From assembly GCA_934636905.1 (NCBI GenBank), contig CAKUBJ010000047.1:1-9160 (forward strand): a DNA stretch of 9,160 nt. Reading direction: 5' to 3'. Positions 1-5,993 of the stretch are shown here, piece by piece; position 1 is the first letter of the stretch, and every line of letters begins with the position of its first letter. The translations under genes and the position numbers were made by a program. The notes beneath the pieces were generated by a model, which was not told where the DNA came from, did not search any database, and worked only from the letters and a program-made list of their open reading frames with translations. The DNA is from an uncultured Dysosmobacter sp. (GTDB lineage Bacteria; Bacillota; Clostridia; Oscillospirales; Oscillospiraceae).

Positions 1-72
1 CGCCCGACTGGATTCGAACCAGCGGCCTTTAGAGTCGGAGTCTAACGCTCTATCCAACTGAGCTACGGGCGC
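1..72 (-). tRNA. tRNA-Arg (anticodon CCG), 3' end cut by window edge
   Basis: Read on the minus strand this folds as a standard cloverleaf. The acceptor strand GCGCCCG pairs with the 3' strand CGGGCG at the window edge, where the last paired base, the discriminator and any CCA are cut off. The D stem is GCTC/GAGC, the anticodon stem TTAGA/TCTAA, and the T arm is GCTGG-TTCGAAT-CCAGT (the outer G-T pair is a wobble). The anticodon loop CTCCGAC puts CCG (positions 38-36) at the anticodon, so it reads the arginine codon CGG. It lies downstream of selC in the same direction but has its own promoter-like sequence at 133-161, so it need not be co-transcribed with the sel genes. Whether CCA is encoded cannot be seen. 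Confidence 0.96.
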
Positions 73-132
73 ATATCCATTTCCGGCGGCAGGGGCTGCT
101 TCAAAGGAAACACCCTCCGGACACCGACCAAT

Positions 133-161
133 ACTATAGCAGATTTTTCGGCCGGTGTAAA
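133..161 (-). promoter_or_regulatory. Promoter for tRNA-Arg
   Basis: On the minus strand TTTACA (161-156) is followed after exactly 17 nt by TATAGT (138-133), preceded by TGC as an extended -10. Each hexamer differs from the sigma-A consensus at one position. The predicted start is near 126, giving a leader of about 54 nt before the tRNA 5' end at 72. The strength and position fit a stable-RNA promoter. Confidence 0.75.
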
Positions 162-172
162 GCGTTTCTTGA

Positions 173-225
173 AAAAAATTCAAAAAATCTGAAAGCGGGA
201 CGGCCACTGCGGCGGGCAGCCGTCC
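173..225 (-). terminator. Probable terminator after selC
   Basis: Just past the selC CCA end, the minus strand has GGACGGC (225-219) and GCCGTCC (204-198), a 7-bp stem with a 14-nt GC-rich loop. A T-run at 190-185 and a second one at 179-173 follow. The first T-run starts about 7 nt after the stem, farther than in a textbook intrinsic terminator, so efficiency is uncertain. It would separate the sel operon from the tRNA-Arg promoter. Confidence 0.55.
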
Positions 226-228
226 TTC

Positions 229-325
229 TGGCGGGGGCATGTGGGAGTCGAACCCACCCGGGCGGCTGCTCACCGTCCGCACCGGTTTTGAAGACCGGGA
301 GGCACACCGGCGCCTATCTGCTCCC
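229..325 (-). tRNA. selC: Selenocysteine tRNA (tRNA-Sec, anticodon TCA)
   Basis: This is the tRNA that carries selenocysteine to in-frame UGA codons. On the minus strand it has a 97-nt tRNA(Sec) layout: a long acceptor strand GGGAGCAG, a 6-bp D stem AGGCGC-CGGT-GTGCCT, an anticodon arm CCGGT-CTTCAAA-ACCGG with TCA at 291-289, a long variable arm (GCGG/CCGC), a T arm GTGGG-TTCGACT-CCCAC, a G discriminator and an encoded CCA (231-229). The 6-bp D stem, long variable arm and UCA anticodon distinguish it from serine or suppressor tRNAs. Its place 167 nt downstream of selB, in the same direction, supports the call. The 3' acceptor strand ATGCCCCC pairs imperfectly: A4 faces C, and G8 faces A next to the T stem, leaving six canonical pairs. 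No clear promoter is visible between selB and selC, so it is probably cut from the selA-selB transcript. Confidence 0.95.
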
Positions 326-335
326 ATATGCAAAG

Positions 336-348
336 CCGCCTGCGGCGG
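336..348. repeat. Small hairpin just upstream of selC
   Basis: CCGCC-TGC-GGCGG forms a 5-bp stem with a 3-nt loop, 11 nt before the mature 5' end of selC on the minus strand. It may be part of a precursor recognised during 5' processing, or only a chance GC palindrome. Confidence 0.35.
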
Positions 349-430
349 GAGGGGAAAGGCGCTGCCGGAAACAGGCGCGTTCCGGAGCGCATCTGCGGCT
401 TGTGGGACGCATTACGGCGGAATGGCACGG

Positions 431-454
431 CCGGTGCCGCCTTTGCGGCACCGG
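431..454. repeat. Perfect 10-bp stem-loop between selB and selC
   Basis: CCGGTGCCGC-cttt-GCGGCACCGG is a perfect 10-bp stem with a 4-nt loop, 39 nt after the selB stop. Neither side has a T-run, so it does not look like an intrinsic terminator. A competing fold, GGCAC(425-429)/GTGCC(434-438), overlaps its left arm. The surrounding gap 326-492 holds no gene I can support; it also has a 10-bp direct repeat CGCGTTCCGG at 376-385 and 480-489. A role in mRNA 3'-end protection or in separating selC from the selB message is inference. Confidence 0.6.
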
Positions 455-492
455 ATGAAAGGAACTGGGGAACTCAAACCGCGTTCCGGGGC

Positions 493-2412
493 TTATTCCG
501 CCCTGGATTCCCGGCTCAGGCGGCGGACATCCCCCTCCCGGACGGTGATGTGCCGCCGGTCGCAGGCTTCCAGAAAAAGCAGGGCGAATTTCCGGGTGGT
601 GCCCAGCGCATCCCGCAGAGCGGCCAGCGTAACCGTCCTGCCATCGGCGCACTGCGCCCGGAGGACTTCCAGCGCGGCCTGCCAGATCTCCCGGCTCCAG
701 CATAACTCCGGGGACAGCCGCACCAGCTCCCCGCCGGTGAGCAGGCTTTCCAGTACCTGACGGGCCTCCGGCTGATCCATCAGCGGCAGGGAGGCCAGCA
801 CGTCCTCCATGGTTTCCGGCTCCATGCCGCCCTGCCGGAAGCGGCACAGCAGCGTGTCCCGGAGAGCGCTCTGCCGTTTGGTGAGCCGGATGGAAAATTC
901 CGGCAGCGCATAGCGCCCCGCAGTGCGGTTCAGCAGACCTTTCGAGGAAAGAAGCCCCAGCAGAGCGTCTGCAGCGGCAGGATTTCCGGAGCAGAAGAGT
1001 TTCTGCCGCAGTTCCGCCGCCGGCATCCCGGCATGGAGCGGGTGCCGGCTGTGATAGGCCGACAGGAGATCCCGGCACCGGAGAAGCAGGGCATCCAGCG
1101 CCGGAGCGGCTGCGTACCGCCCCGGCAGAACCTCGGCCAACCGGCCGGAGGACAGCAGATCCTCCAGTGCACCGGGGAGGGCGGAGGGCTCCAGCCCCGC
1201 CTGTTCCGCCAGCTGCCCGGCGGTGGGCAGGAAAGTGCCTGCCTCGGAGGCGGCCTGCAAAAGCCGGCGGCTGAGGGAGCCGTCCTCCCGGACGGCCAGA
1301 GCACTCAGAACCGCCGGATCCTGCCGCCTGTGGCGGGGAGGGCAGGCATCCAGCACCACCCCGCCGCCGATGGTTTCCACCGGGGAGTAGAAACGGATAA
1401 CAAACCGATCCCCCTGTCTGGCGGCGATAGGCTCCTCCATCCGCAGCTGGGCGAGGCAGCTTTCACCGGGGGACAGGGCGTCCCGATCCAGCAGCACTGC
1501 CTTTGCCAGACGGACGGAGGTGCCGTGATACAGGTGAACCCGGGAACCGCTCAGAATGGTGCGCCCTGCGTCCGCCAGACACCGCAGGCGGACGTCCAGC
1601 ATCCGGGAGGGACGGAGGGCGCCGGGTCTGGCCGCAGTGTCCCCCCGGCGGATGTCCTCCTTTTTCAGCCCGGTCAGATTCAGCGCCGCCCGCTGGCCTG
1701 CGCAGGCGGAGGCCGTGCTCTGCCCGTGAACTTGAATGCCGCGGATCCGGCCGGTGAGGCCGGAGGGCATCAGTTCCACCTCGTCCCCTGTCCGGACGAC
1801 GCCCTCAATGAGGGTGCCGGTGATGACGGTGCCGAAGCCCGCCGCGGAAAAGACCCGGTCAATGGGAAGCCGGAAGGGCACCAGCGTGCTCCGCTCCCGG
1901 GTGTCCAGCACCAGCCGGTGCAGGGCTTCCTTCAACTCCGGAATCCCGTCACCCGTGACGGCGGAAACGGCCAGAACAGGGCGCCCTTCCAGAAAGGTGC
2001 CCCGCACCAGTTCCGCAATCTGCCCCCGTGCCAGTTCCTGCTGACGCGCATCCGCCAGATCCGATTTTGCCAGCACCACCACGCCGTCCCGGACGCCCAG
2101 CAGGGAGAGAATGTCCAGATGCTCCCGGGTCTGGGGCATGACGCCTTCGTCGGCGGCAATCACCAGCATGGCCAGATCAATGCCGCCGGCGCCTGCCAGC
2201 ATATTTTTGATGAATTTTTCGTGGCCGGGCACATCCACGATGCCGGCGCACACGCCGTCGGGCCAGTCCAGATGGGCAAAGCCCAGATCGATGGTGATGC
2301 CCCGGCGCTTCTCCTCCGCCAGCCGATCCGTGTCCATACCGGTGAGGGCTTTCACCAGCACGGTTTTGCCGTGATCCACATGGCCGGCGGTGCCGATGAT
2401 GGCGTGCTTCAT
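493..2412 (-). CDS. selB: Selenocysteine-specific translation elongation factor SelB
   Basis: SelB is an EF-Tu-like GTPase that brings Sec-tRNA(Sec) to the ribosome at UGA codons marked by a SECIS RNA element. The 639-residue product is a usual length. GTPase motifs are in order: [11 protein letters not shown] (7-17), GIT (38-40), DVPGH (60-64), AKSD (115-118) and SA (150-151). Translation barrels follow (FGTVITGT region), and the C-terminal part from roughly 390 on resembles the winged-helix repeats that bind SECIS; the last one ends with a typical [14 protein letters not shown]...[10 protein letters not shown] pattern. The start is ATG at 2412: it begins exactly at the family's conserved [11 protein letters not shown] and overlaps the selA stop as ATGA (2409-2412), implying translational coupling. 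An in-frame start farther upstream would add residues not seen in the family. selC lies downstream on the same strand. Confidence 0.97.
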   Translation of the reverse strand: MKHAIIGTAGHVDHGKTVLVKALTGMDTDRLAEEKRRGITIDLGFAHLDWPDGVCAGIVDVPGHEKFIKNMLAGAGGIDLAMLVIAADEGVMPQTREHLDILSLLGVRDGVVVLAKSDLADARQQELARGQIAELVRGTFLEGRPVLAVSAVTGDGIPELKEALHRLVLDTRERSTLVPFRLPIDRVFSAAGFGTVITGTLIEGVVRTGDEVELMPSGLTGRIRGIQVHGQSTASACAGQRAALNLTGLKKEDIRRGDTAARPGALRPSRMLDVRLRCLADAGRTILSGSRVHLYHGTSVRLAKAVLLDRDALSPGESCLAQLRMEEPIAARQGDRFVIRFYSPVETIGGGVVLDACPPRHRRQDPAVLSALAVREDGSLSRRLLQAASEAGTFLPTAGQLAEQAGLEPSALPGALEDLLSSGRLAEVLPGRYAAAPALDALLLRCRDLLSAYHSRHPLHAGMPAAELRQKLFCSGNPAAADALLGLLSSKGLLNRTAGRYALPEFSIRLTKRQSALRDTLLCRFRQGGMEPETMEDVLASLPLMDQPEARQVLESLLTGGELVRLSPELCWSREIWQAALEVLRAQCADGRTVTLAALRDALGTTRKFALLFLEACDRRHITVREGDVRRLSRESRAE

Positions 2413-3782
2413 GGCTCCGGCACTCCAAAAGCCCGGAGAATCTCGACCAGATCCTCCGGAAAGAGAGTGCGCAGATCCAGCAGGCACCGGTTATGGACAA
2501 TCCGGACAATGATGGGGCACCGGTGCTGGCGGAGGCGGGCTTCCAGCGCGGCGGCGCCCTCCGGGGACGTTACGGCCGCAGCAAAGGAAGGCAGTGTCCG
2601 GGTGGGAACGGCGCCGCCGCCCACAGGGTTTTCCGTGGGGACGACCTCCGTCTCCGCACCTGCCTGACGCAGACGGGTGCACAGGGCTTCCGCCTGCTGA
2701 CGCAGGGACTCCGGCGTCCGGGACAGCATGGAAAGAACCGGGATTTCCTGAAGGGCGGTGCCGTCATCGTAGGCTTGCAGGGTGGCTTCCAGCGCCGCCA
2801 GCGTCAGCTTGTCTACCCGCAGGGCGCGGGCAAGGGGGTGGTGCTTCAGCGTGTCGATGTATGCCTTCCGCCCCAGAATGATGCCCGCCTGAGGGCCGCC
2901 CAGCAGTTTGTCTCCGGAGAAGGACAGCACGTCCACGCCGGCGCACACCGCAGCCTGCACGGTCGGCTCGTCGGGGATGTCAAAGGGGGTGAGATCCACC
3001 AGACAGCCGCTGCCCAGATCCTCAATCACCGGGATGCCCCGGGCGTGCCCCAGTTCTGCCAGCGCGGCGGGAGAGACGCTTTCGGTGAACCCTACAATGC
3101 GGTAGTTGCTGGTGTGAACCTTCAGCAGTGCCTTTGTGCGTTCGCCGATGGCGCGGTCATAGTCGGAAAGCCGGGTCTTATTGGTGGCGCCTACCTCCCG
3201 CAGTTCCGCGCCGCAGGCGGCCATGATGTCCGGCATCCGGAAGGAGCCGCCGATTTCCACCAGTTCCCCCCGGGAGGTGATGACCTCCCCGTCGGCGGTC
3301 AGGGCGGAGAGAATCAGCAGCACCGCCGCGGCGTTGTTGTTGACCACCAGCGCCGCTTCCGCGCCGGTAAGGCGGCACAGCAGCGGCTCCACATGGCTGT
3401 ATCGCTGCCCCCGCGCCCCGGCGGACAGGTCGTATTCCAGCGTGGAATAGCCCCGGGAAACCGCCTCCGCCGCGGCAAGAGCACGGCGGCTCAGGCACGC
3501 CCGCCCCAGATTGGTGTGGAGCACCACGCCGGTGGCGTTGATGACGCGCCGCAGGGACGGCTGCCGGGCGGCGGAAAGATGCGCCGCCGCCTGAGCGCAG
3601 AGGGCCTCCTCCGTGGGCATGGCGGTGACGCGCCCGCTGAGGATTCCGACCCGCAGTTCCTCCAGCGTCCGGCGGACGGCCTCCGTCACCGCCGGGGCGG
3701 GGATTTCCGGGGATACGCGCAGGGCGGGATGCCGGAGGAGGTCGTCCACCCCCGGAATCCGGCGCAGCAGCTGGTTTTTCAT
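2409..3782 (-). CDS. selA: L-seryl-tRNA(Sec) selenium transferase SelA
   Basis: SelA is a PLP enzyme that converts Ser-tRNA(Sec) to Sec-tRNA(Sec) using selenophosphate. The 457-residue product matches the family closely from end to end: LRRVINATGVVLHTNLGRA (77-95), LEYDL (115-119), VVNNNAAAVLL (146-156), SRGELVEIGGSFRMPD (170-185), KVHTSNY (221-227), EDLGSG (254-259) and the PLP-lysine segment SFSGDKLLGGPQAG with the likely Schiff-base Lys at 292. The start chosen is ATG 3782, giving MKNQLLRRIPGVDDLL, which fits the family N-terminus. A second in-frame ATG at 3797 adds only MPGGF and has its own AGGAGG, so it remains possible. selB overlaps by 4 nt. The selenophosphate synthetase gene selD is absent here and must be elsewhere for the pathway to work. 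Confidence 0.97.
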   Translation of the reverse strand: MKNQLLRRIPGVDDLLRHPALRVSPEIPAPAVTEAVRRTLEELRVGILSGRVTAMPTEEALCAQAAAHLSAARQPSLRRVINATGVVLHTNLGRACLSRRALAAAEAVSRGYSTLEYDLSAGARGQRYSHVEPLLCRLTGAEAALVVNNNAAAVLLILSALTADGEVITSRGELVEIGGSFRMPDIMAACGAELREVGATNKTRLSDYDRAIGERTKALLKVHTSNYRIVGFTESVSPAALAELGHARGIPVIEDLGSGCLVDLTPFDIPDEPTVQAAVCAGVDVLSFSGDKLLGGPQAGIILGRKAYIDTLKHHPLARALRVDKLTLAALEATLQAYDDGTALQEIPVLSMLSRTPESLRQQAEALCTRLRQAGAETEVVPTENPVGGGAVPTRTLPSFAAAVTSPEGAAALEARLRQHRCPIIVRIVHNRCLLDLRTLFPEDLVEILRAFGVPEP

Positions 3783-3809
3783 AAAGCCTCCTGGCATAAA
3801 ACCTCCTGA
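3780..3809 (-). promoter_or_regulatory. Duplicated ribosome-binding site and start codon of selA
   Basis: Two adjacent 15-nt units, CCAGGAGGCTTTATG (3794-3780) and TCAGGAGGTTTTATG (3809-3795), match at 13 of 15 positions. Each carries AGGAGG, a short 4-nt spacer and an in-frame ATG, so selA has two possible starts, 3797 and 3782, five codons apart. The downstream one fits the family N-terminus better. Confidence 0.65.
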
Positions 3810-3810
3810 T

Positions 3811-3838
3811 ACACCCAGCCGGAAAAGCGGCTGGGTGT
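3811..3838. repeat. Perfect 11-bp stem-loop in the selA leader
   Basis: ACACCCAGCCG-gaaaag-CGGCTGGGTGT forms a perfect 11-bp stem with a 6-nt loop (CTTTTC on the minus, transcribed strand). It fills most of the 54-nt gap between the ProX-like stop codon (3852) and the selA start at 3797, ending one base before the outer selA unit at 3809-3795. No T-run directly follows, so intrinsic termination is unlikely. It could modulate selA translation or stabilise the downstream mRNA. In E. coli a SECIS-like element in front of selA is reported to bind SelB; this hairpin is in the equivalent place, but it shows neither the bulged U nor the GU apical loop of E. coli SECIS elements. Confidence 0.65.
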
Positions 3839-3851
3839 GCTGACTGGGTGA

Positions 3852-4400
3852 TTATTCGTCCGGCAGATCCACCACCGTCACGTCGTGCCCCGTATGGGGC
3901 AGTAGCCGGGTCAGCACGTCGGACATTTTCAGCTTCAGGCTGCTGGTGCAGATGCAGGGGTGGCAGGAGAGGAACTCCGCCTCATAGACGCCCCGCTCCA
4001 TCAGCAGGCGAACCTGATGCTCCGTGTCGTTGGCCAGCCCCAGAATGGTGGCGGAGCCGGGGGTGCAGTGCAGCAGTTCCCAGAGTTTTTCCTCCGGTGC
4101 AAAGGACAGCCGGGCGGAGCCGATCTGGGCGCTGAGGTCTTTGGTGTGGAAGGGCTTGTCCGGTTCCATGCAGAGAAGATAGAATTGGGTTTTCTGCCGG
4201 TTGCAGAGAAACAGGTTCTTGCAGATGGGCATTCCCAGCACGGCGCTGACGGCGGCGCATTTTTCCATGGTGTCGGCAGGCTCGCCGGAAACCCGGTCAT
4301 AGTCCATGCCCAGCCGTTCCAGCAGGTCAAAGGCCGCCGCCTCCTGAGGGAGCAGTTCCCCCTCCGGGCGGGTATTGTGATATAACGGGGAAAGTTCCAT
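3852..4400 (-). CDS. YbaK/ProX-family tRNA-editing (deacylase) protein
   Basis: This 182-residue protein resembles stand-alone homologues of the prolyl-tRNA synthetase insertion domain (ProX, ProXp-ala, PrdX), which hydrolyse mischarged tRNA, typically Ala-tRNA(Pro). Recognisable blocks are the segment leading to CKNLFLCN (60-67) with the conserved Lys61, FYLLCMEPDK (73-82), the SARLSFAPEEKLWELL helix region (95-110), the GSATILGLAND loop (115-125) and HP (147-148) near the C-terminus. The usual HPxxNT-type block reads CHPCIC (146-151), with three cysteines in six residues. The start is ATG 4400, one base after the murC stop, with a strong AAGGAGG about 10 nt upstream inside murC. The actual tRNA substrate is unknown; a place between murC and selA makes a role in proofreading near the Sec pathway conceivable but unproven. 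Family assignment is firm, substrate is not. Confidence 0.88.
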   Translation of the reverse strand: MELSPLYHNTRPEGELLPQEAAAFDLLERLGMDYDRVSGEPADTMEKCAAVSAVLGMPICKNLFLCNRQKTQFYLLCMEPDKPFHTKDLSAQIGSARLSFAPEEKLWELLHCTPGSATILGLANDTEHQVRLLMERGVYEAEFLSCHPCICTSSLKLKMSDVLTRLLPHTGHDVTVVDLPDE

Positions 4401-4401
4401 G

Positions 4402-5793
4402 TCAGTCCGCCTCCTTCAGCAGCTTTTCACCGGCGCGGTAAATGTCGCCGGCCCCTACCGTCAGGATCAGGTCGCCGGGGCGGGCCAGTTCCCGCAGCTG
4501 GGCGGTGACCTTATCCAGCGTGGAGCAGTAGACGCTGCCGGGGATATTCCGGGACAGATCGGCGGAGGAAATGCCCATGGTGTTCTGCTCCCGGGCGGCG
4601 TAAATCTCCGCCAGAACCACCACGTCCGCCAGCTTCAGCTCCTCCACAAACCGGTCAAACAGCTTGACGGTGCGGGAGTAGGTGTGGGGCTGGAAGGCCA
4701 CAATCAGCCGCTGGTAGCCCAGCCCCCGGGCCATGGTCAGCAGGGCGTGCAGCTCGTCGGGATGGTGGGCGTAGTCGTCATAGAGCATGGCACCGCGGTA
4801 TTCACCCTTGTACTCAAAGCGGCGCCCCGCCCCGGTAAAGCCGGACAGCCCCGCCTTCACGGCGCTGCCGGGCAGCCCCAGCACATAAGCGGCGGAAGCG
4901 GCAGCCAGCGCGTTGCAGATGTTGTGTTCACCGCCTACCTTCAGCTTTACCCGGGCGTAGACCTCCCCGCGGATCACGATGTCGAAGGAGGGAAGCCCTT
5001 TTTCCCATGTGATGTTCGCGGCATGGCAGTCCGCCTCCGGACTGTGAAGGCTGAACCAGAACAGGGGGCGATCCAGCCCGCGCAGCGCCTGACGGGTGCT
5101 GTCATTGTCATAGTTGGCCACCACATGGCCGGTGTTCTCAGGCACCAGTTCCGCAAAGGTGCGGAAGGAGTGCCGGATGTCGTCCAGATCCTTGAAAAAG
5201 TCCAGATGGTCGGCTTCCACATTCAGAATCACCGCCACGGTGGGATAAAAACTCAGGAAGCTGTTGCAGTATTCGCAGGATTCCAGAATGACGGTGTCCC
5301 CGTGCCCCACCCGATAGCCGGAGTGCAGCAGGGGCAGCGTGCCGCCGATCATCACGGTGGGATCCTGCTGCGCCGCCATGAAGATGTGAGTGCACATGGA
5401 GGTGGTGGTGGTTTTACCGTGGGTGCCGGAGACGCACAGGGCGTTTTTGTACCGCCGCATCAGGGCGCCCCAGGCCTGGGCCCGCTCGTAGACGGGGATG
5501 CCCCGGGCCACGGCACCGGCAATTTCGGGGTTGCCGTCATGGACGGCGGCGGTGCGGATAACAAAGTCGCAGTCCCCCAGATTTTCGGCGTTGTGGCCGA
5601 CAGCCACGGCAATGCCCTTGCTGCGCAGACGCTTTACGGACTCGCTTTCCGTCATGTCGGAGCCCTGCACCAGCAGCCCTTCACCTGCCAGCACCTCTGC
5701 CAGCGGGCACATGGACACGCCGCCGATGCCCACCAGATGGGCACGCTTCCCGGGAACCAGATAGTCGGAAATGGGTTTGGGATTGTTCATCAT
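4402..5793 (-). CDS. murC: UDP-N-acetylmuramate--L-alanine ligase MurC
   Basis: MurC adds L-alanine to UDP-MurNAc with ATP, the first peptide step of cytoplasmic peptidoglycan synthesis. The 463-residue product has all three Mur-ligase regions: an N-terminal UDP-binding GIGGVSMCPLAE (22-33), the ATP loop SGTHGKTTTT (122-131), ESCEYCNSFL (171-180) in place of the EADESDxSFL seen in proteobacteria (a variant I associate with clostridia), NVEADHLD (191-198), GEHNICNALAA (288-298), DDYAHHPDEL (339-348) and FQPHTYSRT (367-375). The start chosen is ATG 5793, with AAGGA about 11 nt upstream; a second ATG directly follows at 5790. Farther upstream codons would add an unrelated N-terminus. It stops one base before the ProX-like start, so the two are an operon. 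It is the first gene of the leftward cluster, so its leader region (5794-5940) probably controls the sel genes as well. Confidence 0.97.
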   Translation of the reverse strand: MMNNPKPISDYLVPGKRAHLVGIGGVSMCPLAEVLAGEGLLVQGSDMTESESVKRLRSKGIAVAVGHNAENLGDCDFVIRTAAVHDGNPEIAGAVARGIPVYERAQAWGALMRRYKNALCVSGTHGKTTTTSMCTHIFMAAQQDPTVMIGGTLPLLHSGYRVGHGDTVILESCEYCNSFLSFYPTVAVILNVEADHLDFFKDLDDIRHSFRTFAELVPENTGHVVANYDNDSTRQALRGLDRPLFWFSLHSPEADCHAANITWEKGLPSFDIVIRGEVYARVKLKVGGEHNICNALAAASAAYVLGLPGSAVKAGLSGFTGAGRRFEYKGEYRGAMLYDDYAHHPDELHALLTMARGLGYQRLIVAFQPHTYSRTVKLFDRFVEELKLADVVVLAEIYAAREQNTMGISSADLSRNIPGSVYCSTLDKVTAQLRELARPGDLILTVGAGDIYRAGEKLLKEAD

Positions 5794-5816
5794 ATCAGGA
5801 GTCTTCCTTTCCGAAA

Positions 5817-5837
5817 CGCCGTCATTGCGAAACGGCG
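5817..5837. repeat. Hairpin in murC leader
   Basis: CGCCGT-(9 nt)-ACGGCG gives a 6-bp stem 24 nt upstream of the murC start. No T-run follows on the minus strand, so it is not an intrinsic terminator. A weaker 5-bp pair GTGTA/TACAC lies next to it at 5845-5864. Confidence 0.4.
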
Positions 5838-5853
5838 GAACATGGTGTATACT
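5825..5853 (+). promoter_or_regulatory. Candidate promoter reading toward cca
   Basis: TTGCGA (5825-5830) and TATACT (5848-5853) are separated by 17 nt, matching the sigma-A consensus at 4/6 and 5/6 positions. The predicted start is near 5860, eight bases before the three-way-junction element, which would give cca a leader of about 134 nt. An alternative is the perfect TATAAT at 5949-5954, which has no recognisable -35 on this strand. Confidence 0.45.
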
Positions 5854-5867
5854 GATTGGTACACTGC

Positions 5868-5935
5868 GAATCATACCGCAGAGGAGAACCGTGCCGGGCT
5901 CTGCCGGTCAATGGCGGTTTCCGCCGGTATGATTC
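5868..5935. other. Three-way-junction structured element between murC and cca
   Basis: Three nested inverted repeats use nearly every base. Outer stem P1: GAATCATACC (5868-5877) pairs with GGTATGATTC (5926-5935), 10 bp perfect. P3: GCAGAG (5878-5883) pairs with CTCTGC (5899-5904), 6 bp. P2: GGCGG (5913-5917) pairs with CCGCC (5921-5925), 5 bp with a 3-nt loop. P1 abuts both inner helices with no unpaired bases, and the only junction strand is 8 nt (5905-5912). The fold is equally possible on both strands. It lies within the predicted 5' leader of murC (start near 5940) and of cca (start near 5860). I do not recognise it as a known riboswitch or T-box, and no terminator is attached. It could be a leader RNA, a protein-binding site, or a copy of a dispersed palindromic repeat. 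Confidence 0.6.
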
Positions 5936-5946
5936 CAAATCATCTC

Positions 5947-5975
5947 ATTATAATATGCACATCTGGAAAATGCAA
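5947..5975 (-). promoter_or_regulatory. Candidate promoter for murC operon
   Basis: On the minus strand TTGCAT (5975-5970) is followed after 17 nt by a perfect TATAAT (5952-5947). The predicted start is near 5940, five bases before the three-way-junction element, giving murC a structured leader of about 147 nt. The -35 is weak (3/6). The sequence ATTATAAT is nearly symmetrical, so a -10 also exists on the other strand at 5949-5954. Confidence 0.5.
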
Positions 5976-5993
5976 CCGAAAGGGGCGGGAAAT

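Noticed and set aside
1033..3809. Two long open frames on the plus strand opposite selA and selB (1033-2667 and 2493-3809)
   Set aside because: They are antisense shadows of GC-rich, strongly conserved genes; their products are low-complexity and resemble no family.
5818..5993. T-box or known riboswitch in front of murC or cca
   Set aside because: No T-box AGGGTGGNACCGCG sequence, no terminator/antiterminator pair, and no core I can match to a familiar riboswitch class.
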